Source of the DNA: Mycoavidus sp. B2-EB
Lineage (GTDB): Bacteria > Pseudomonadota > Gammaproteobacteria > Burkholderiales > Burkholderiaceae
Length of the DNA stretch: 64,000 bases
Assembly: GCF_014218255.1 (NCBI RefSeq)
Contig: NZ_AP021872.1
Coordinates: forward strand, 1,426,001 to 1,490,000
Direction of reading: 5' to 3'
Shown piece after piece: positions 28,208 to 37,748 of this stretch. Positions within the stretch are counted from its first letter, which is position 1. Each line of letters opens with the position of its first letter. The position numbers and the translations under genes were made by a program. The notes beneath the pieces were generated by a model, which was not told the DNA's origin, did not search any database, and saw nothing but the letters and a program-made list of their open reading frames with translations.

Positions 28208-30943
28208 ATGGCTCATTCTCTTTACAACACACTTAAAGAATTCGATAGCGGCACCCAAATTGGTCAGTTTTACTCACTGCCACAGCTAGGTCAGGCGCTT
28301 AATCTTAAACTTGAGCGCTTACCCGTCTCAATCAGGCTGGTGCTTGAATCCGTATTACGCAATTACGATGACCGCAAAATTACGCGTACGCATATTGAAC
28401 AACTCGCAAATTGGCAACCCAAGGCTACCCGCACTGAAGAAATTCCGCTGGTTGTCGCGCGTGTGGTGTTACAAGATTTCACGGGCGTGCCGCTGCTGGC
28501 TGATATTGCTGCAATGCGTGATGTCGCTCGACACATGGGGCGCGACCCCAAATTGATCGAGCCTTTAGTGCCCGTTGATTTAGTCGTTGATCACTCAGTT
28601 CAAATCGATTATTTCCGCCGTAAAGATGCCCTCGATTTAAACATGAAGCTGGAATTCCAGCGCAATCAGGAACGCTACCAGTTCATGAAATGGGGCATGC
28701 AAGCGTTTGATACATTTCACGTCGTGCCGCCCGGCGTTGGCATTGTTCATCAAGTGAATCTCGAATATCTCGCGCGTGGCGTACATCATCAGAAAATTCA
28801 GACTGATGCGGAGCATAACGTTATTTATTATCCTGATACGCTGGTTGGCACCGATAGCCATACCACAATGATCAACGGTATTGGCGTCGTCGGTTGGGGG
28901 GTAGGTGGCATTGAAGCAGAAGCCGCGATGCTAGGTCAGCCCGTCTATTTTCTGACTCCAGATGTGATTGGCTTTGAGTTAAAAGGCCAATTGCGTGAAG
29001 GCGTCACAGCAACGGATCTGGTGCTAACCGTCACCGAGCTTTTACGCAAAGAAAAGGTAGTCGGTAAATTTGTTGAATTCTTCGGCACCGGAGCCGCTTC
29101 AATTGCTGTGCCCGACCGTGCCACCCTCAGCAATATGGCGCCCGAATACGGAGCGACGATGGGCTTCTTTCCAGTGGATGATAAAACCATCGAATATTTT
29201 GAAAATACCGGGCGCACGCAAGAAGAAATCCAGGCTTTGTGCAATTATTTCAAAGCACAGCATCTCTATGGCATGCCGCAGGCGGGTGAAATTGACTACA
29301 CGCGCGTCATCACGCTTGATTTAGCTACGGTAAGCCCTTCACTCGCCGGCCCTAAACGTCCGCAAGATCGGATTGAACTGAATCAAGTGAAACAAACGTT
29401 TACTGATTTATTCTCAAAATCGGTCAGCGAAAACGGCTTTTCTAAAGATAAAAATGCGCTCGAACAGGTTTATATGAACCGTGACGGCATCAAAATTAGC
29501 AATGGGGACATTTTAATTGCCGCCATTACGTCCTGTACTAACACATCCAACCCAAGCGTACTCTTGGCTGCCGGTTTACTGGCCAAGAAAGCGGTTGAAA
29601 TGGGCTTAAGCGTCGCACCACATATTAAGACCTCGCTCGCGCCTGGCTCACGTGTCGTCACTGAATATTTAACTGCCACGGGCTTACTGCCTTATCTTGA
29701 GAAACTGGGTTTTACTCTGGCGGCATATGGTTGCACCACCTGCATTGGCAATGCTGGCGATCTCACACCAGCACTCAATGAAGCTATCCTTGAAAACGAT
29801 ATCGTCGCAGCCGCAGTGTTATCAGGCAATCGCAATTTCGAAGCCCGCATTCACCCCAATCTACGGGCCAACTTCCTCACTTCGCCACCGCTAGTCGTAG
29901 CCTATGCAATCGCTGGCACCATCATGCGCGATTTAATCACTGAACCGCTTGGCCAAGGTACCGATAAAGATGGAAAAGTGCGAGATGTTTATCTTAAAGA
30001 CATCTGGCCTACAAACGATGAAATCCATCAATTACTCAAGGTCGCACTCAATGCGGAAGTATTTAGAAAAAACTACGCACAGCTCACTCAAGAAGGCGAT
30101 TTGTGGAGCAAAATTGAAGGCACTGAAGGCCAAGTTTATAACTGGCCAAAGTCAACTTACATTGCGCAACCGCCCTTCTTTACTGATTTTAAGATGCAAC
30201 CTGCAGCGCATCAATCTAGCGTTAAGAACGCGCGCGCACTTGGCATTTTTGGCGACTCAGTTACAACTGACCATATCAGCCCGGCTGGCGCAATCAAAGA
30301 AACCTCTCCGGCAGGCTTATGGCTGCAAAAAAATGGCGTGCTTAAAGCCGATTTCAACAGCTATGGTTCACGCCGCGGCAACCATGAGATTATGATGCGC
30401 GGCACCTTTGCCAATATCCGCATCAAAAACTTGATGATCCCCCCCCAGGCAGACGGTACGCGAGTCGAGGGAGGCATTACACTGCATCAGCCAAGCGGAG
30501 AATTGTTATCCATTTACGATGCCGCCATGCGTTATCTTGAGGAAGATGTGCCCACCATCATCTTTGGCGGTGAAGAGTACGGCACAGGCTCTTCGCGCGA
30601 CTGGGCCGCCAAAGGTACTCAATTACTCGGCGTAAAGGCGGTGATTGCCTGTAGCTTTGAGCGCATTCATCGCTCCAATTTAGTGGGTATGGGGGTTTTG
30701 CCATTGCAATTCATGCCTGGCATAAACGCGCAAACCTTAGGCCTTCAGGGCGATGAAAGCTTTGATCTTGAGGGTTTCGCGCACATCAAACCGCAGCAAC
30801 AAGTGACGCTCACGATCCGCCGCGCAAATGGCGCGGTACAACATGTGCCTTTGTTGCTACGCATCGATACACCCATTGAGGTGGATTATTATCAGCATGG
30901 CGGGATTTTACCTTTTGTGCTGCGCTCGTTACTGGCTGCCTAA
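28208..30943 (+). CDS. acnA: Aconitate hydratase A
   Basis: 911 residues, normal AcnA size. The [4Fe-4S] cysteines are in [12 protein letters not shown] and [21 protein letters not shown]-like [19 protein letters not shown] and [15 protein letters not shown] belong to the active site and swivelling domain. It interconverts citrate and isocitrate; AcnA can also act as an iron-responsive RNA binder. The gene is downstream of mdh on the same strand. A strong hairpin follows the stop. Confidence 0.97.
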   Translation: MAHSLYNTLKEFDSGTQIGQFYSLPQLGQALNLKLERLPVSIRLVLESVLRNYDDRKITRTHIEQLANWQPKATRTEEIPLVVARVVLQDFTGVPLLADIAAMRDVARHMGRDPKLIEPLVPVDLVVDHSVQIDYFRRKDALDLNMKLEFQRNQERYQFMKWGMQAFDTFHVVPPGVGIVHQVNLEYLARGVHHQKIQTDAEHNVIYYPDTLVGTDSHTTMINGIGVVGWGVGGIEAEAAMLGQPVYFLTPDVIGFELKGQLREGVTATDLVLTVTELLRKEKVVGKFVEFFGTGAASIAVPDRATLSNMAPEYGATMGFFPVDDKTIEYFENTGRTQEEIQALCNYFKAQHLYGMPQAGEIDYTRVITLDLATVSPSLAGPKRPQDRIELNQVKQTFTDLFSKSVSENGFSKDKNALEQVYMNRDGIKISNGDILIAAITSCTNTSNPSVLLAAGLLAKKAVEMGLSVAPHIKTSLAPGSRVVTEYLTATGLLPYLEKLGFTLAAYGCTTCIGNAGDLTPALNEAILENDIVAAAVLSGNRNFEARIHPNLRANFLTSPPLVVAYAIAGTIMRDLITEPLGQGTDKDGKVRDVYLKDIWPTNDEIHQLLKVALNAEVFRKNYAQLTQEGDLWSKIEGTEGQVYNWPKSTYIAQPPFFTDFKMQPAAHQSSVKNARALGIFGDSVTTDHISPAGAIKETSPAGLWLQKNGVLKADFNSYGSRRGNHEIMMRGTFANIRIKNLMIPPQADGTRVEGGITLHQPSGELLSIYDAAMRYLEEDVPTIIFGGEEYGTGSSRDWAAKGTQLLGVKAVIACSFERIHRSNLVGMGVLPLQFMPGINAQTLGLQGDESFDLEGFAHIKPQQQVTLTIRRANGAVQHVPLLLRIDTPIEVDYYQHGGILPFVLRSLLAA

Positions 30944-30955
30944 ACTGCCGTTTCA

Positions 30956-30991
30956 AGCGGCCTGCCAGATACACGTCTGTGACAGGCCGCT
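30956..30991 (+). terminator. Hairpin after acnA
   Basis: AGCGGCCTG (30956-30964) pairs perfectly with CAGGCCGCT (30983-30991), with further partial pairing inside. The following bases are only weakly T-rich (GCCTCTTTA), so it may be a terminator or an mRNA-stabilising stem. Confidence 0.55.
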
Positions 30992-31044
30992 GCCTCTTTA
31001 CCGCGCAAGCCTCCAATCGTGTGACTCGCTTGAGTATCCTATTT

Positions 31045-32187
31045 ATGAAGATTCTGTACACAAACTTCCACGTGAGCTATGGCGGCGGCCATACAACCTA
31101 TGTAGCTAGCCTGGCCGAGTCACTCCGCGCGCGTCATGAAATATGGGTGGCAGCCCCTCCCACCAGCAAGTTGTATCTGCTTTGCCAATCCATCCCCAAC
31201 GTTAACGTAGTCGATATGCCTTTTCCAAGTAAGCCAAGGGAATGGCGGGACATATTCAGTACGCGCAAACGGTTGCGTACGATGTTCGAAAAAGAATGCT
31301 TCGATATTGTGCACGTGAACGGTTCACCGGACCATCGTTTGGTCATGTATGCTCTCTTCGGCTTGCATGGGAAGAGGCCGCAGGTGGTGTATACAAAACA
31401 TAACTCGCTACCCGTCGGAAAGCATTTCGGCAGTCAACTCCGAGTGAAATATGCAACCGATCACGTGATTGCAGTATCACGCCACACTAGTCATCTACTT
31501 AATGGTACGCCCTATACTAAGCGAGAGGTGTCGGTAATCCCCAACGGGGTAGATGTAGAGTACTTCCATCCTTTTGACGACGCTGCCTCCCAGCAAGCGC
31601 GTTTGCGTATGGTCGGCCCTCAACATGCGGGTAAATTCATTGTTGGGAGTGTTGCAGGTACGGCCGAGTACAAGGGGTGGATCGATATGGTAACGGCAAT
31701 CTCGAAATTGCCTGGCGCGACGCGCGAAAAGGTACATATCTTGATTGCGGGTGAAAGTCCAAGTGCTTCACAGCGGCAACAAGTGGCACAACTCGGCATG
31801 TCTGAGCACGTGACCTTCGCTGAGAACTTATTGGATGTACGACCCTGTATTGCGGCTCTCGATATTGGTTTTGTGCTTTCCTATGCAGAGGCGATTTCTT
31901 TTGCTTGTCGCGAAATGATGGCGATGGGGAAGCCCGTTATCGTCACAAATTGCGGGGGGTTGCCAGAGAACATCACTGAGGGCGAAGATGGCTGGATTGT
32001 CTCCCAACACGATCCCCATACTCTCTCGAGGTTACTTCAGGAGATTATAGGCAACCCTGAGACCTTGCGAGCGATAGGAGAGTCCGCGCGGCGCAAAAGT
32101 AAAATACATTTTGGGAAAATGTTGTTCGTACAAAAGACGGAAGCCGTCTACCAACACCTCATCGCGACCTCCTCACCTCAACTTTGA
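31045..32187 (+). CDS. Glycosyltransferase family 4 protein
   Basis: 380 residues from the ATG at 31045 (MKILYTNFHVSYGGGHTTYV); the frame is open to 30979 but that part runs into the acnA hairpin. A GT-B fold is indicated by the Gly-rich GGGHTTY loop, TDHVIAVSRHTSHLL, the central VIPNGVDVEYFHPF, and the EX7E-type motif at AEAISFACREMMAMGKPVI. Such enzymes transfer nucleotide sugars to lipopolysaccharide core or other glycans; donor and acceptor are unknown. No lipopolysaccharide genes are adjacent, and codon use looks somewhat different from the neighbours. Confidence 0.85.
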   Translation: MKILYTNFHVSYGGGHTTYVASLAESLRARHEIWVAAPPTSKLYLLCQSIPNVNVVDMPFPSKPREWRDIFSTRKRLRTMFEKECFDIVHVNGSPDHRLVMYALFGLHGKRPQVVYTKHNSLPVGKHFGSQLRVKYATDHVIAVSRHTSHLLNGTPYTKREVSVIPNGVDVEYFHPFDDAASQQARLRMVGPQHAGKFIVGSVAGTAEYKGWIDMVTAISKLPGATREKVHILIAGESPSASQRQQVAQLGMSEHVTFAENLLDVRPCIAALDIGFVLSYAEAISFACREMMAMGKPVIVTNCGGLPENITEGEDGWIVSQHDPHTLSRLLQEIIGNPETLRAIGESARRKSKIHFGKMLFVQKTEAVYQHLIATSSPQL

Positions 32188-32307
32188 GTGCGGCCTGCCC
32201 AATCAGCCTGCTCTACGTATCATTTTTTACAGAGCCACAGCGACTATTCCAGGCTGAGTGAAGGTTAAGCAAAAGCAGGTCAATAAAAAATGGACGAACT
32301 CACGGGC

Positions 32308-33792
32308 TTATCCAGTGTGCGCAGCAATAAACTCTTTCAAGAACTGCGCATCCGGCGGCACAACCTCAAAGCGCATCGGCAATTTTTCAATCTCGGCAAA
32401 GGTAGCCGGCCTCTCAGGATCTCGCCCTAGCGCCTCGCGCATGGCCGCGCTGAATTTAGCGGGTTGCGCGGTTTCCAGCACCACCATCGGCACACCAGGC
32501 TCTAGATAACGGCGCGCGACGGTCAAGCCATCAGCCGTATGCGTATCAATCATCGTTGCATAGTGCGCATAGGTCTGCTGGATGGTCGTCATACGCTCTT
32601 TATGCGAGCTACAGCCTGAAACAAAACCAAACTGGTGAATGCGCGCAAAATCACCACTGCCGGATAAGTCAAAGCCTTGATTTGCTTCAAGTTGCTGAAA
32701 TAATTGCCGCACCCGCGCCGCATCACGCCCCAACAAATCAAATACAAAGCGCTCAAAATTCGATGCCTTTGAAATATCCATACTCGGGCTGCTCGTATGA
32801 TAGGTGCCTGCAGCATCGCGGATGCGGTAAACACCTGTGCGAAAAAATTCGTCTAGCACATCATTTTCATTTGTCGCTACAACCAGTTTATCAATTGGCA
32901 AACCCATCATCCGCGCAATATGCCCGGCACAGACATTGCCGAAATTACCCGATGGCACACAAAATGACACTTTAGGCAGCGCCTCAGATCCAGATGCCTG
33001 ACCTAATTTTGTCGCAGCCGGTTGAGTGGCGGCTAACCAACCCTTAACGTAATAAACAATTTGTGCGACCACACGCGCCCAATTAATCGAATTGACTGTG
33101 CCAATCTTATATTGGGCTTTGAACGCGTGGTCGTTGGAGACCGCTTTGACCAAATCCTGGCAATCATCAAATACCCCTGTTACGGCAAGGTTAAAGATAT
33201 TCGGGTCTTGCAGGCTATACATCTGTGCGCTTTGAAACGGGCTCATCTTTTGGTGGGGAGAGAGCATAAAAACCCGAATCCCCTGCTTGCCGCGCATCGC
33301 ATATTCAGCCGCGCTGCCGGTATCGCCCGAAGTCGCGCCCAGGATATTGAGCTGTTTGCCTGATTTGGCCAGCGTATATTCAAACAACCGACCCAGCAAC
33401 TGCATAGCTAAATCTTTGAACGCCAGCGTTGGGCCATTCGATAGCTCAAGCAGGTAAAGGGGCACCCCGTTTTCGATGCCTAAAGCCTTAAGGGGTGTAA
33501 TTTGCTCAGCCTTTTCAGGCTCACGTGCATGGCGATATATTTGCGCAGTATAAGTACTGTGGGTTAACTCGCGCAGATCTTGGGCAGGAATATCGTCACA
33601 GAATTTAGCGAGAATTTCATACGCAAGGTCTGCATATGACAGATCTCGCCAACGCTCAAGTTCGTCCGGTGTAATCGAAGGATAAACCGCAGGTAAATAT
33701 AACCCGCTATCTGGAGCTAAGCCTGCGAGCAAAATGTCAGTAAAAGTCCGGCGCTCGTTTGCGCAAGCCCCACGGGTGGAAATATAATTCAT
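32308..33792 (-). CDS. threonine synthase thrC: Threonine synthase
   Basis: 494 residues. The PLP lysine is in GPTLAFKDLAMQLLG; the start MNYISTRG and the TSGDTGSAAEYAMRGK phosphate-binding segment are typical of the ThrC of proteobacteria. It converts O-phosphohomoserine to threonine. It begins 3 bp after the hom stop, so the two are co-transcribed. thrB is not seen in the window; betaproteobacteria encode homoserine kinase elsewhere. Confidence 0.96.
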   Translation of the reverse strand: MNYISTRGACANERRTFTDILLAGLAPDSGLYLPAVYPSITPDELERWRDLSYADLAYEILAKFCDDIPAQDLRELTHSTYTAQIYRHAREPEKAEQITPLKALGIENGVPLYLLELSNGPTLAFKDLAMQLLGRLFEYTLAKSGKQLNILGATSGDTGSAAEYAMRGKQGIRVFMLSPHQKMSPFQSAQMYSLQDPNIFNLAVTGVFDDCQDLVKAVSNDHAFKAQYKIGTVNSINWARVVAQIVYYVKGWLAATQPAATKLGQASGSEALPKVSFCVPSGNFGNVCAGHIARMMGLPIDKLVVATNENDVLDEFFRTGVYRIRDAAGTYHTSSPSMDISKASNFERFVFDLLGRDAARVRQLFQQLEANQGFDLSGSGDFARIHQFGFVSGCSSHKERMTTIQQTYAHYATMIDTHTADGLTVARRYLEPGVPMVVLETAQPAKFSAAMREALGRDPERPATFAEIEKLPMRFEVVPPDAQFLKEFIAAHTG

Positions 33793-33795
33793 GCA

Positions 33796-35136
33796 CTAAC
33801 ACCCTTCATTTAATGTTTCAATCCGCAGTTTTGTCATCTGCGGCATAACTGTCGTCAAGGTACCCATTTGCTCTAGCGCGGCACTTATTTGCTTCTCAAC
33901 AGCCAGATGAGTAATCACGATTAAATCGTCTGTCTCATTAGCGCTCACCGGATCAGGCAAGCGTGATTTTTTTTGCAATAAAGCATCAATGGATACATCA
34001 TTATCAGCAAGAATCTTTGTAATGTTAGCTAATACGCCTTTTACGTCCATGACACGCAGCCGTAAATAATAGCGGCATTTCACTTCACTGATTGGCAAAA
34101 CTGCCAAATTTGATAACTGATCCGGTTGGAATGCAAGAGGGGGTACGCGCTGATTTTGGTCTGCGGTATGTAAACGCGTCACATCGATCAGATCAGCCAC
34201 CACTGCGGAGGCGGTTGGCTCGCCACCCGCACCTTTGCCATAATAAAGCGTCGAGCCCACTGTGTCGCCATGCACAACGACCGCATTCATCGCCCCTTCG
34301 ACATTGGCGAGCAGATGTTGGATTGGGACCAAGGTGGGATGCACGCGCAACTCGATGCTATCTGCAATCCGTCGCGCAATTCCGAGCAGCTTGATCCGAT
34401 AACCCAATTCTTCTGCATATTGAATATCAAGCGGGGCCAACTCTTTAATGCCTTCAATATATGCTCTGTCAAATTGGATGGGGGTGCCGAAAGCAAGCGC
34501 ACTCATCAGCGCTATTTTATGAGCTGCATCGATACCCTGAAGATCCATGGTCGGATCAGCTTCCGCATAACCTAGGCGCTGAGCGCGCTCAAGAGCGGTC
34601 TCAAAATCAATGCCATGCTCGCGCATTTCAGACAAAATGAAATTTGTCGTGCCATTGATAATCCCGACAATCCATTGAATTCGGTTAGCGCTTAATCCTT
34701 CGCGCAGAATTTTGATAATCGGGATACCACCGGCAACGGCTGCTTCGAATGCTACCATCACCCCGTGCTTGTGCGCCATGGCAAAAATCTCGGCGCCATG
34801 CACCGCAAGCAGAGCTTTATTGGCTGTCACCACATGCTTGCGGTTGGCTAATGCACGCAATACTAATTCGCGCGCAATCGTAGTGCCGCCGATCGTTTCT
34901 ATTACGATATCTAAAGCTGGGTCACAGACCAATGCCTCAGCATCTGCGTCCAACATAACTGAATCAGCCCTGCCTAGTATGGCCCGCGCTTTGTTGCTAT
35001 CGCGCACAGCGATTCGTTTGATCTCAATGCCGCGTCCAGCCCGACGACTAATTTCGCCCTGATTACGCTGGAGCACAGCAAACGTGCTTTGACCAACAGT
35101 GCCGAAACCTAAAAGCCCGGTTTTAATTGTTTCCAT
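33796..35136 (-). CDS. hom: Homoserine dehydrogenase
   Basis: 446 residues. The N-terminal NAD(P)-binding loop is GLLGFGTVGQSTF; the catalytic domain has VAGGIPIIKILREGLSANRI and GYAEADPTMDLQGIDAAHK; an ACT domain near the C-terminus (RLRVMDVKGVLANITKILAD) allows feedback by threonine. It reduces aspartate semialdehyde to homoserine, linking asd at 17-18 kb with thrC and metZ. First gene of the hom-thrC operon. Confidence 0.97.
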   Translation of the reverse strand: METIKTGLLGFGTVGQSTFAVLQRNQGEISRRAGRGIEIKRIAVRDSNKARAILGRADSVMLDADAEALVCDPALDIVIETIGGTTIARELVLRALANRKHVVTANKALLAVHGAEIFAMAHKHGVMVAFEAAVAGGIPIIKILREGLSANRIQWIVGIINGTTNFILSEMREHGIDFETALERAQRLGYAEADPTMDLQGIDAAHKIALMSALAFGTPIQFDRAYIEGIKELAPLDIQYAEELGYRIKLLGIARRIADSIELRVHPTLVPIQHLLANVEGAMNAVVVHGDTVGSTLYYGKGAGGEPTASAVVADLIDVTRLHTADQNQRVPPLAFQPDQLSNLAVLPISEVKCRYYLRLRVMDVKGVLANITKILADNDVSIDALLQKKSRLPDPVSANETDDLIVITHLAVEKQISAALEQMGTLTTVMPQMTKLRIETLNEGC

Positions 35137-35460
35137 CTAAAACTTACCTGTACCTAAAAAGAGATTAACGTACGCTGCCGCAACGTGGATATTTGCGACA
35201 GTTTATCGGCCTGTTATATAAATGAACAAGCTGCCAGCAAAACTCACTACACCACTCTTCGTTTGTCTGCTCATCGGCTCGCTCATGCTCAAATACTGTG
35301 ACCGCATGAGCATTGCTTAATGGGCATCGATAATTTATGAACGTTACCCTTGTGAAGTAGGCTAATTTTGCCAAAACTATAATTTATAGCGAATCGCGCT
35401 TTATTTTACACATTAGGACATCTTATAAATAAAAAACATAGACCAAGCAGGAAATCCACG
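35137..35460. other. Intergenic region between hom and the transporter gene
   Basis: 324 bp between divergently transcribed genes. A TATAAT at 35378-35383 could be the -10 of the transporter gene, but no good -35 is found at the right distance. A minus-strand frame of 69 codons (35165-35374) has no recognisable features. In Burkholderia an aminotransferase gene is expected upstream of hom; none is seen. Confidence 0.45.
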
Positions 35461-36846
35461 ATGAAGGTTTTTTCTTTAGGTGCTTATGCTTTGACGCGCA
35501 AATTTTTCCAGCAGCTTACAAGCAAGCCTAACCAGAATAGCCTTTCATCTAGCTCACCACCGCATGCACTACGCTGGTGGCTTTGGATGGACAAGCGGGT
35601 CGGCATTGTGCCGCTCCCCGTATACTGCGTCACGATGCTTTGCTTAGGCGCTTTATTTGCGCTGGGTAAAACTCCAACTGATATTTCAGTTATGGCTGCG
35701 ATCCTCGCAGTGTTAGGCTTTACCTGCGCTGAGTTAGGCGCGCGCATTCCAGGTTTGCGCAGAATCGGCGGTCCGGTGATCGTGACCACTTTTTTACCTT
35801 CCTGCCTGGCCTATTATCAATTACTGCCAAATGAACTCATCCGGTCCATTACAGATTTTTGGCAAGCCACTAATGTATTGTATCTATTTATTGCTGCGGT
35901 TGTCGTTGGCAGTATCTTGAGTATGGACCGGCAGGCTCTAGTTAAGGGTTTTGCTAAAATTTTTGTGCCGTTAGCCATCGGTTCGATCGCTGCTGCGATT
36001 GTAGGCACGCTTACAGGGATGGCGCTCGGTTTAGGGGCGCACCACACTTTCTTTTATATTGTTATCCCGATTATGGCCGGCGGCATTGGCGAAGGGGCGA
36101 TTCCCCTTACGCTTGGCTACGCCGAGATTTTGAATCTACCACAAGGGCAATTATTCGCCCAGATTATACCCGCAGTCATGCTTGGCAACTTGACAGCAAT
36201 TATCTGCGCCGCCTTACTTAACCAATTCGGTAAACGTTACCAGCGCTACAGTGGCAGAGGCCGCTTACATAAAGGCGACCATAGCGTCTTGGCAAACCAC
36301 ACCAATCTGCCTACGGCTTCAGTTGAAAATTTTGCGTCGGCTGGCATGATTGCCATTTGCTTATATATATTAGGCATCTTAATCCATCAATTGATTGGCC
36401 TGCCTGCGCCAGTCGCCATGCTGCTCCTGGCCGTGCTCGCCAAATTGACTTATGCAGTTTCTCCTAAGTTAGAAGAGGGCGCGCGCACGGTTTATCGTTT
36501 TTTCTCTACGACTGTGACTTATCCTTTGTTGTTTGCAATCGGCATTACGATTGCTCCATGGGACCAGTTACTCGTGGCGTTCACGCTGGCTAACCTCATC
36601 ACCATTGTTGTCACTGTCGTGACCTTGACAATGGTCGGCTTCTTTGTTGGACGTTGGGTCGGCTTGTATCCGATTGAAGGGGCCATTATTAATGCCTGCC
36701 ATAGTGGGATGGGAGGGATTGGCGATGTAGCCATTTTAACTTCCGCGCATCGCCTGCAATTGATGCCATTTGCGCAAATGGCAACTCGCTTAGGTGGCGC
36801 GCTTACGATTACGATTGGGATTATTTTGCTTGGCGCATTACATTAG
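35461..36846 (+). CDS. 2-hydroxycarboxylate transporter family protein (malate/citrate type)
   Basis: 461 residues with about 11 hydrophobic helices. Two re-entrant-loop signatures of the 2HCT family (CitS, MaeN, CimH) are visible: IMAGGIGEGAIPLTLGY in the first half and ACHSGMGGIGDVAILTSA in the second. The C-terminal LMPFAQMATRLGGA includes the conserved Arg that binds the substrate carboxylate. These carriers take up citrate or malate with sodium ions or protons, or exchange them. An upstream basic N-terminus of about 40 residues is longer than usual. The gene stands alone, divergent from hom. Confidence 0.92.
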   Translation: MKVFSLGAYALTRKFFQQLTSKPNQNSLSSSSPPHALRWWLWMDKRVGIVPLPVYCVTMLCLGALFALGKTPTDISVMAAILAVLGFTCAELGARIPGLRRIGGPVIVTTFLPSCLAYYQLLPNELIRSITDFWQATNVLYLFIAAVVVGSILSMDRQALVKGFAKIFVPLAIGSIAAAIVGTLTGMALGLGAHHTFFYIVIPIMAGGIGEGAIPLTLGYAEILNLPQGQLFAQIIPAVMLGNLTAIICAALLNQFGKRYQRYSGRGRLHKGDHSVLANHTNLPTASVENFASAGMIAICLYILGILIHQLIGLPAPVAMLLLAVLAKLTYAVSPKLEEGARTVYRFFSTTVTYPLLFAIGITIAPWDQLLVAFTLANLITIVVTVVTLTMVGFFVGRWVGLYPIEGAIINACHSGMGGIGDVAILTSAHRLQLMPFAQMATRLGGALTITIGIILLGALH

Positions 36847-36895
36847 CCTAGTATGAGCACCTGTAATAAAAAAAAGCGTGTTGAATTCAGTTGGC

Positions 36896-37741
36896 TCACT
36901 TGCGACCCAGCAATGCGCGCAACTCAGCCAGCACTGAAACGCTCTCAGGTCGCACTCCCCGCCACACAAAAAATGCTTCGGCCGCTTGTTCCACCAGCAT
37001 GCCTAGCCCATCTGCAGTAGACGCGCCATGGCGCTGCGCATAGTGCATAAAAACCGTCTCTTGCGCCCCATACATCATGTCATAGGCAAGCGTATTTGCC
37101 CCCAGCGCGCACGCATCGAAAAGTGGCAGCTCCCCCGTAAGGCTGCTGGCCGTAGCATTGATTACAACATCAAACGTGCCACGCGCCACAGCTTCCCCTC
37201 CACCGCTCAGCTGACACCCAACTTCTGCAGCTAATTGCGCAAAATGATGGGCAAGCTCAGCCGCGCGCTCGGCCGTACGATTAACAATCACGATCTCGGC
37301 AAGTTTGGCCTGCAGCAATGGCAAGAGGGCCCCGCGCGCCGCCCCACCCGCGCCAAGCAACAAAACGCGGTGGCCCGCTAGCGCCAAGCCGAGATTACCT
37401 TCAATATCTCGGACCAGACCAACGCCATCGGTATTGTCACCATACAGGCCACCCGCATCAACTCTTAGGGTATTAACTGCACCCGCAGCCGCGGCGCGGG
37501 GCGATAATGTATCCGCTAACGCATAAGCATCGAGTTTAAACGGCACAGTGATATTGCATCCGCATCCGCCGCGCGCAACAAAATCTCGTATCGTTTCGGC
37601 GCAGCCATCAAGCGGCGCGCATAGGCGCGTATAACAAAGATTTTCGCCCGTCTGCGCGGCAAATCGAGCATGGATCCACGGAGATTGGCTATGGTGCACC
37701 GGATTGCCAATCACTGCATAGTGATCAACCGTTAACATCAT
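36896..37741 (-). CDS. aroE: Shikimate dehydrogenase (NADP)
   Basis: 281 residues. Substrate loop VIGNPVHHSQSPWIHARF, catalytic Lys in CNITVPFKLDAYAL, and the NADP-binding GAGGAARGALLPLL are present, as are the NRT motif (VNRTAERAAEL) and a C-terminal MLVEQAAEAFFVW. It reduces 3-dehydroshikimate in the chorismate pathway. It lies 7 bp after the RNase II-type gene and ends the mpl-rnb-aroE run. Confidence 0.96.
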   Translation of the reverse strand: MMLTVDHYAVIGNPVHHSQSPWIHARFAAQTGENLCYTRLCAPLDGCAETIRDFVARGGCGCNITVPFKLDAYALADTLSPRAAAAGAVNTLRVDAGGLYGDNTDGVGLVRDIEGNLGLALAGHRVLLLGAGGAARGALLPLLQAKLAEIVIVNRTAERAAELAHHFAQLAAEVGCQLSGGGEAVARGTFDVVINATASSLTGELPLFDACALGANTLAYDMMYGAQETVFMHYAQRHGASTADGLGMLVEQAAEAFFVWRGVRPESVSVLAELRALLGRK

Positions 37742-37748
37742 GGCATTT

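Noticed and set aside
35165-35374. Minus-strand frame of 69 codons upstream of hom
   Set aside because: No ribosome-binding site, no recognisable motif, and it fills a promoter region.
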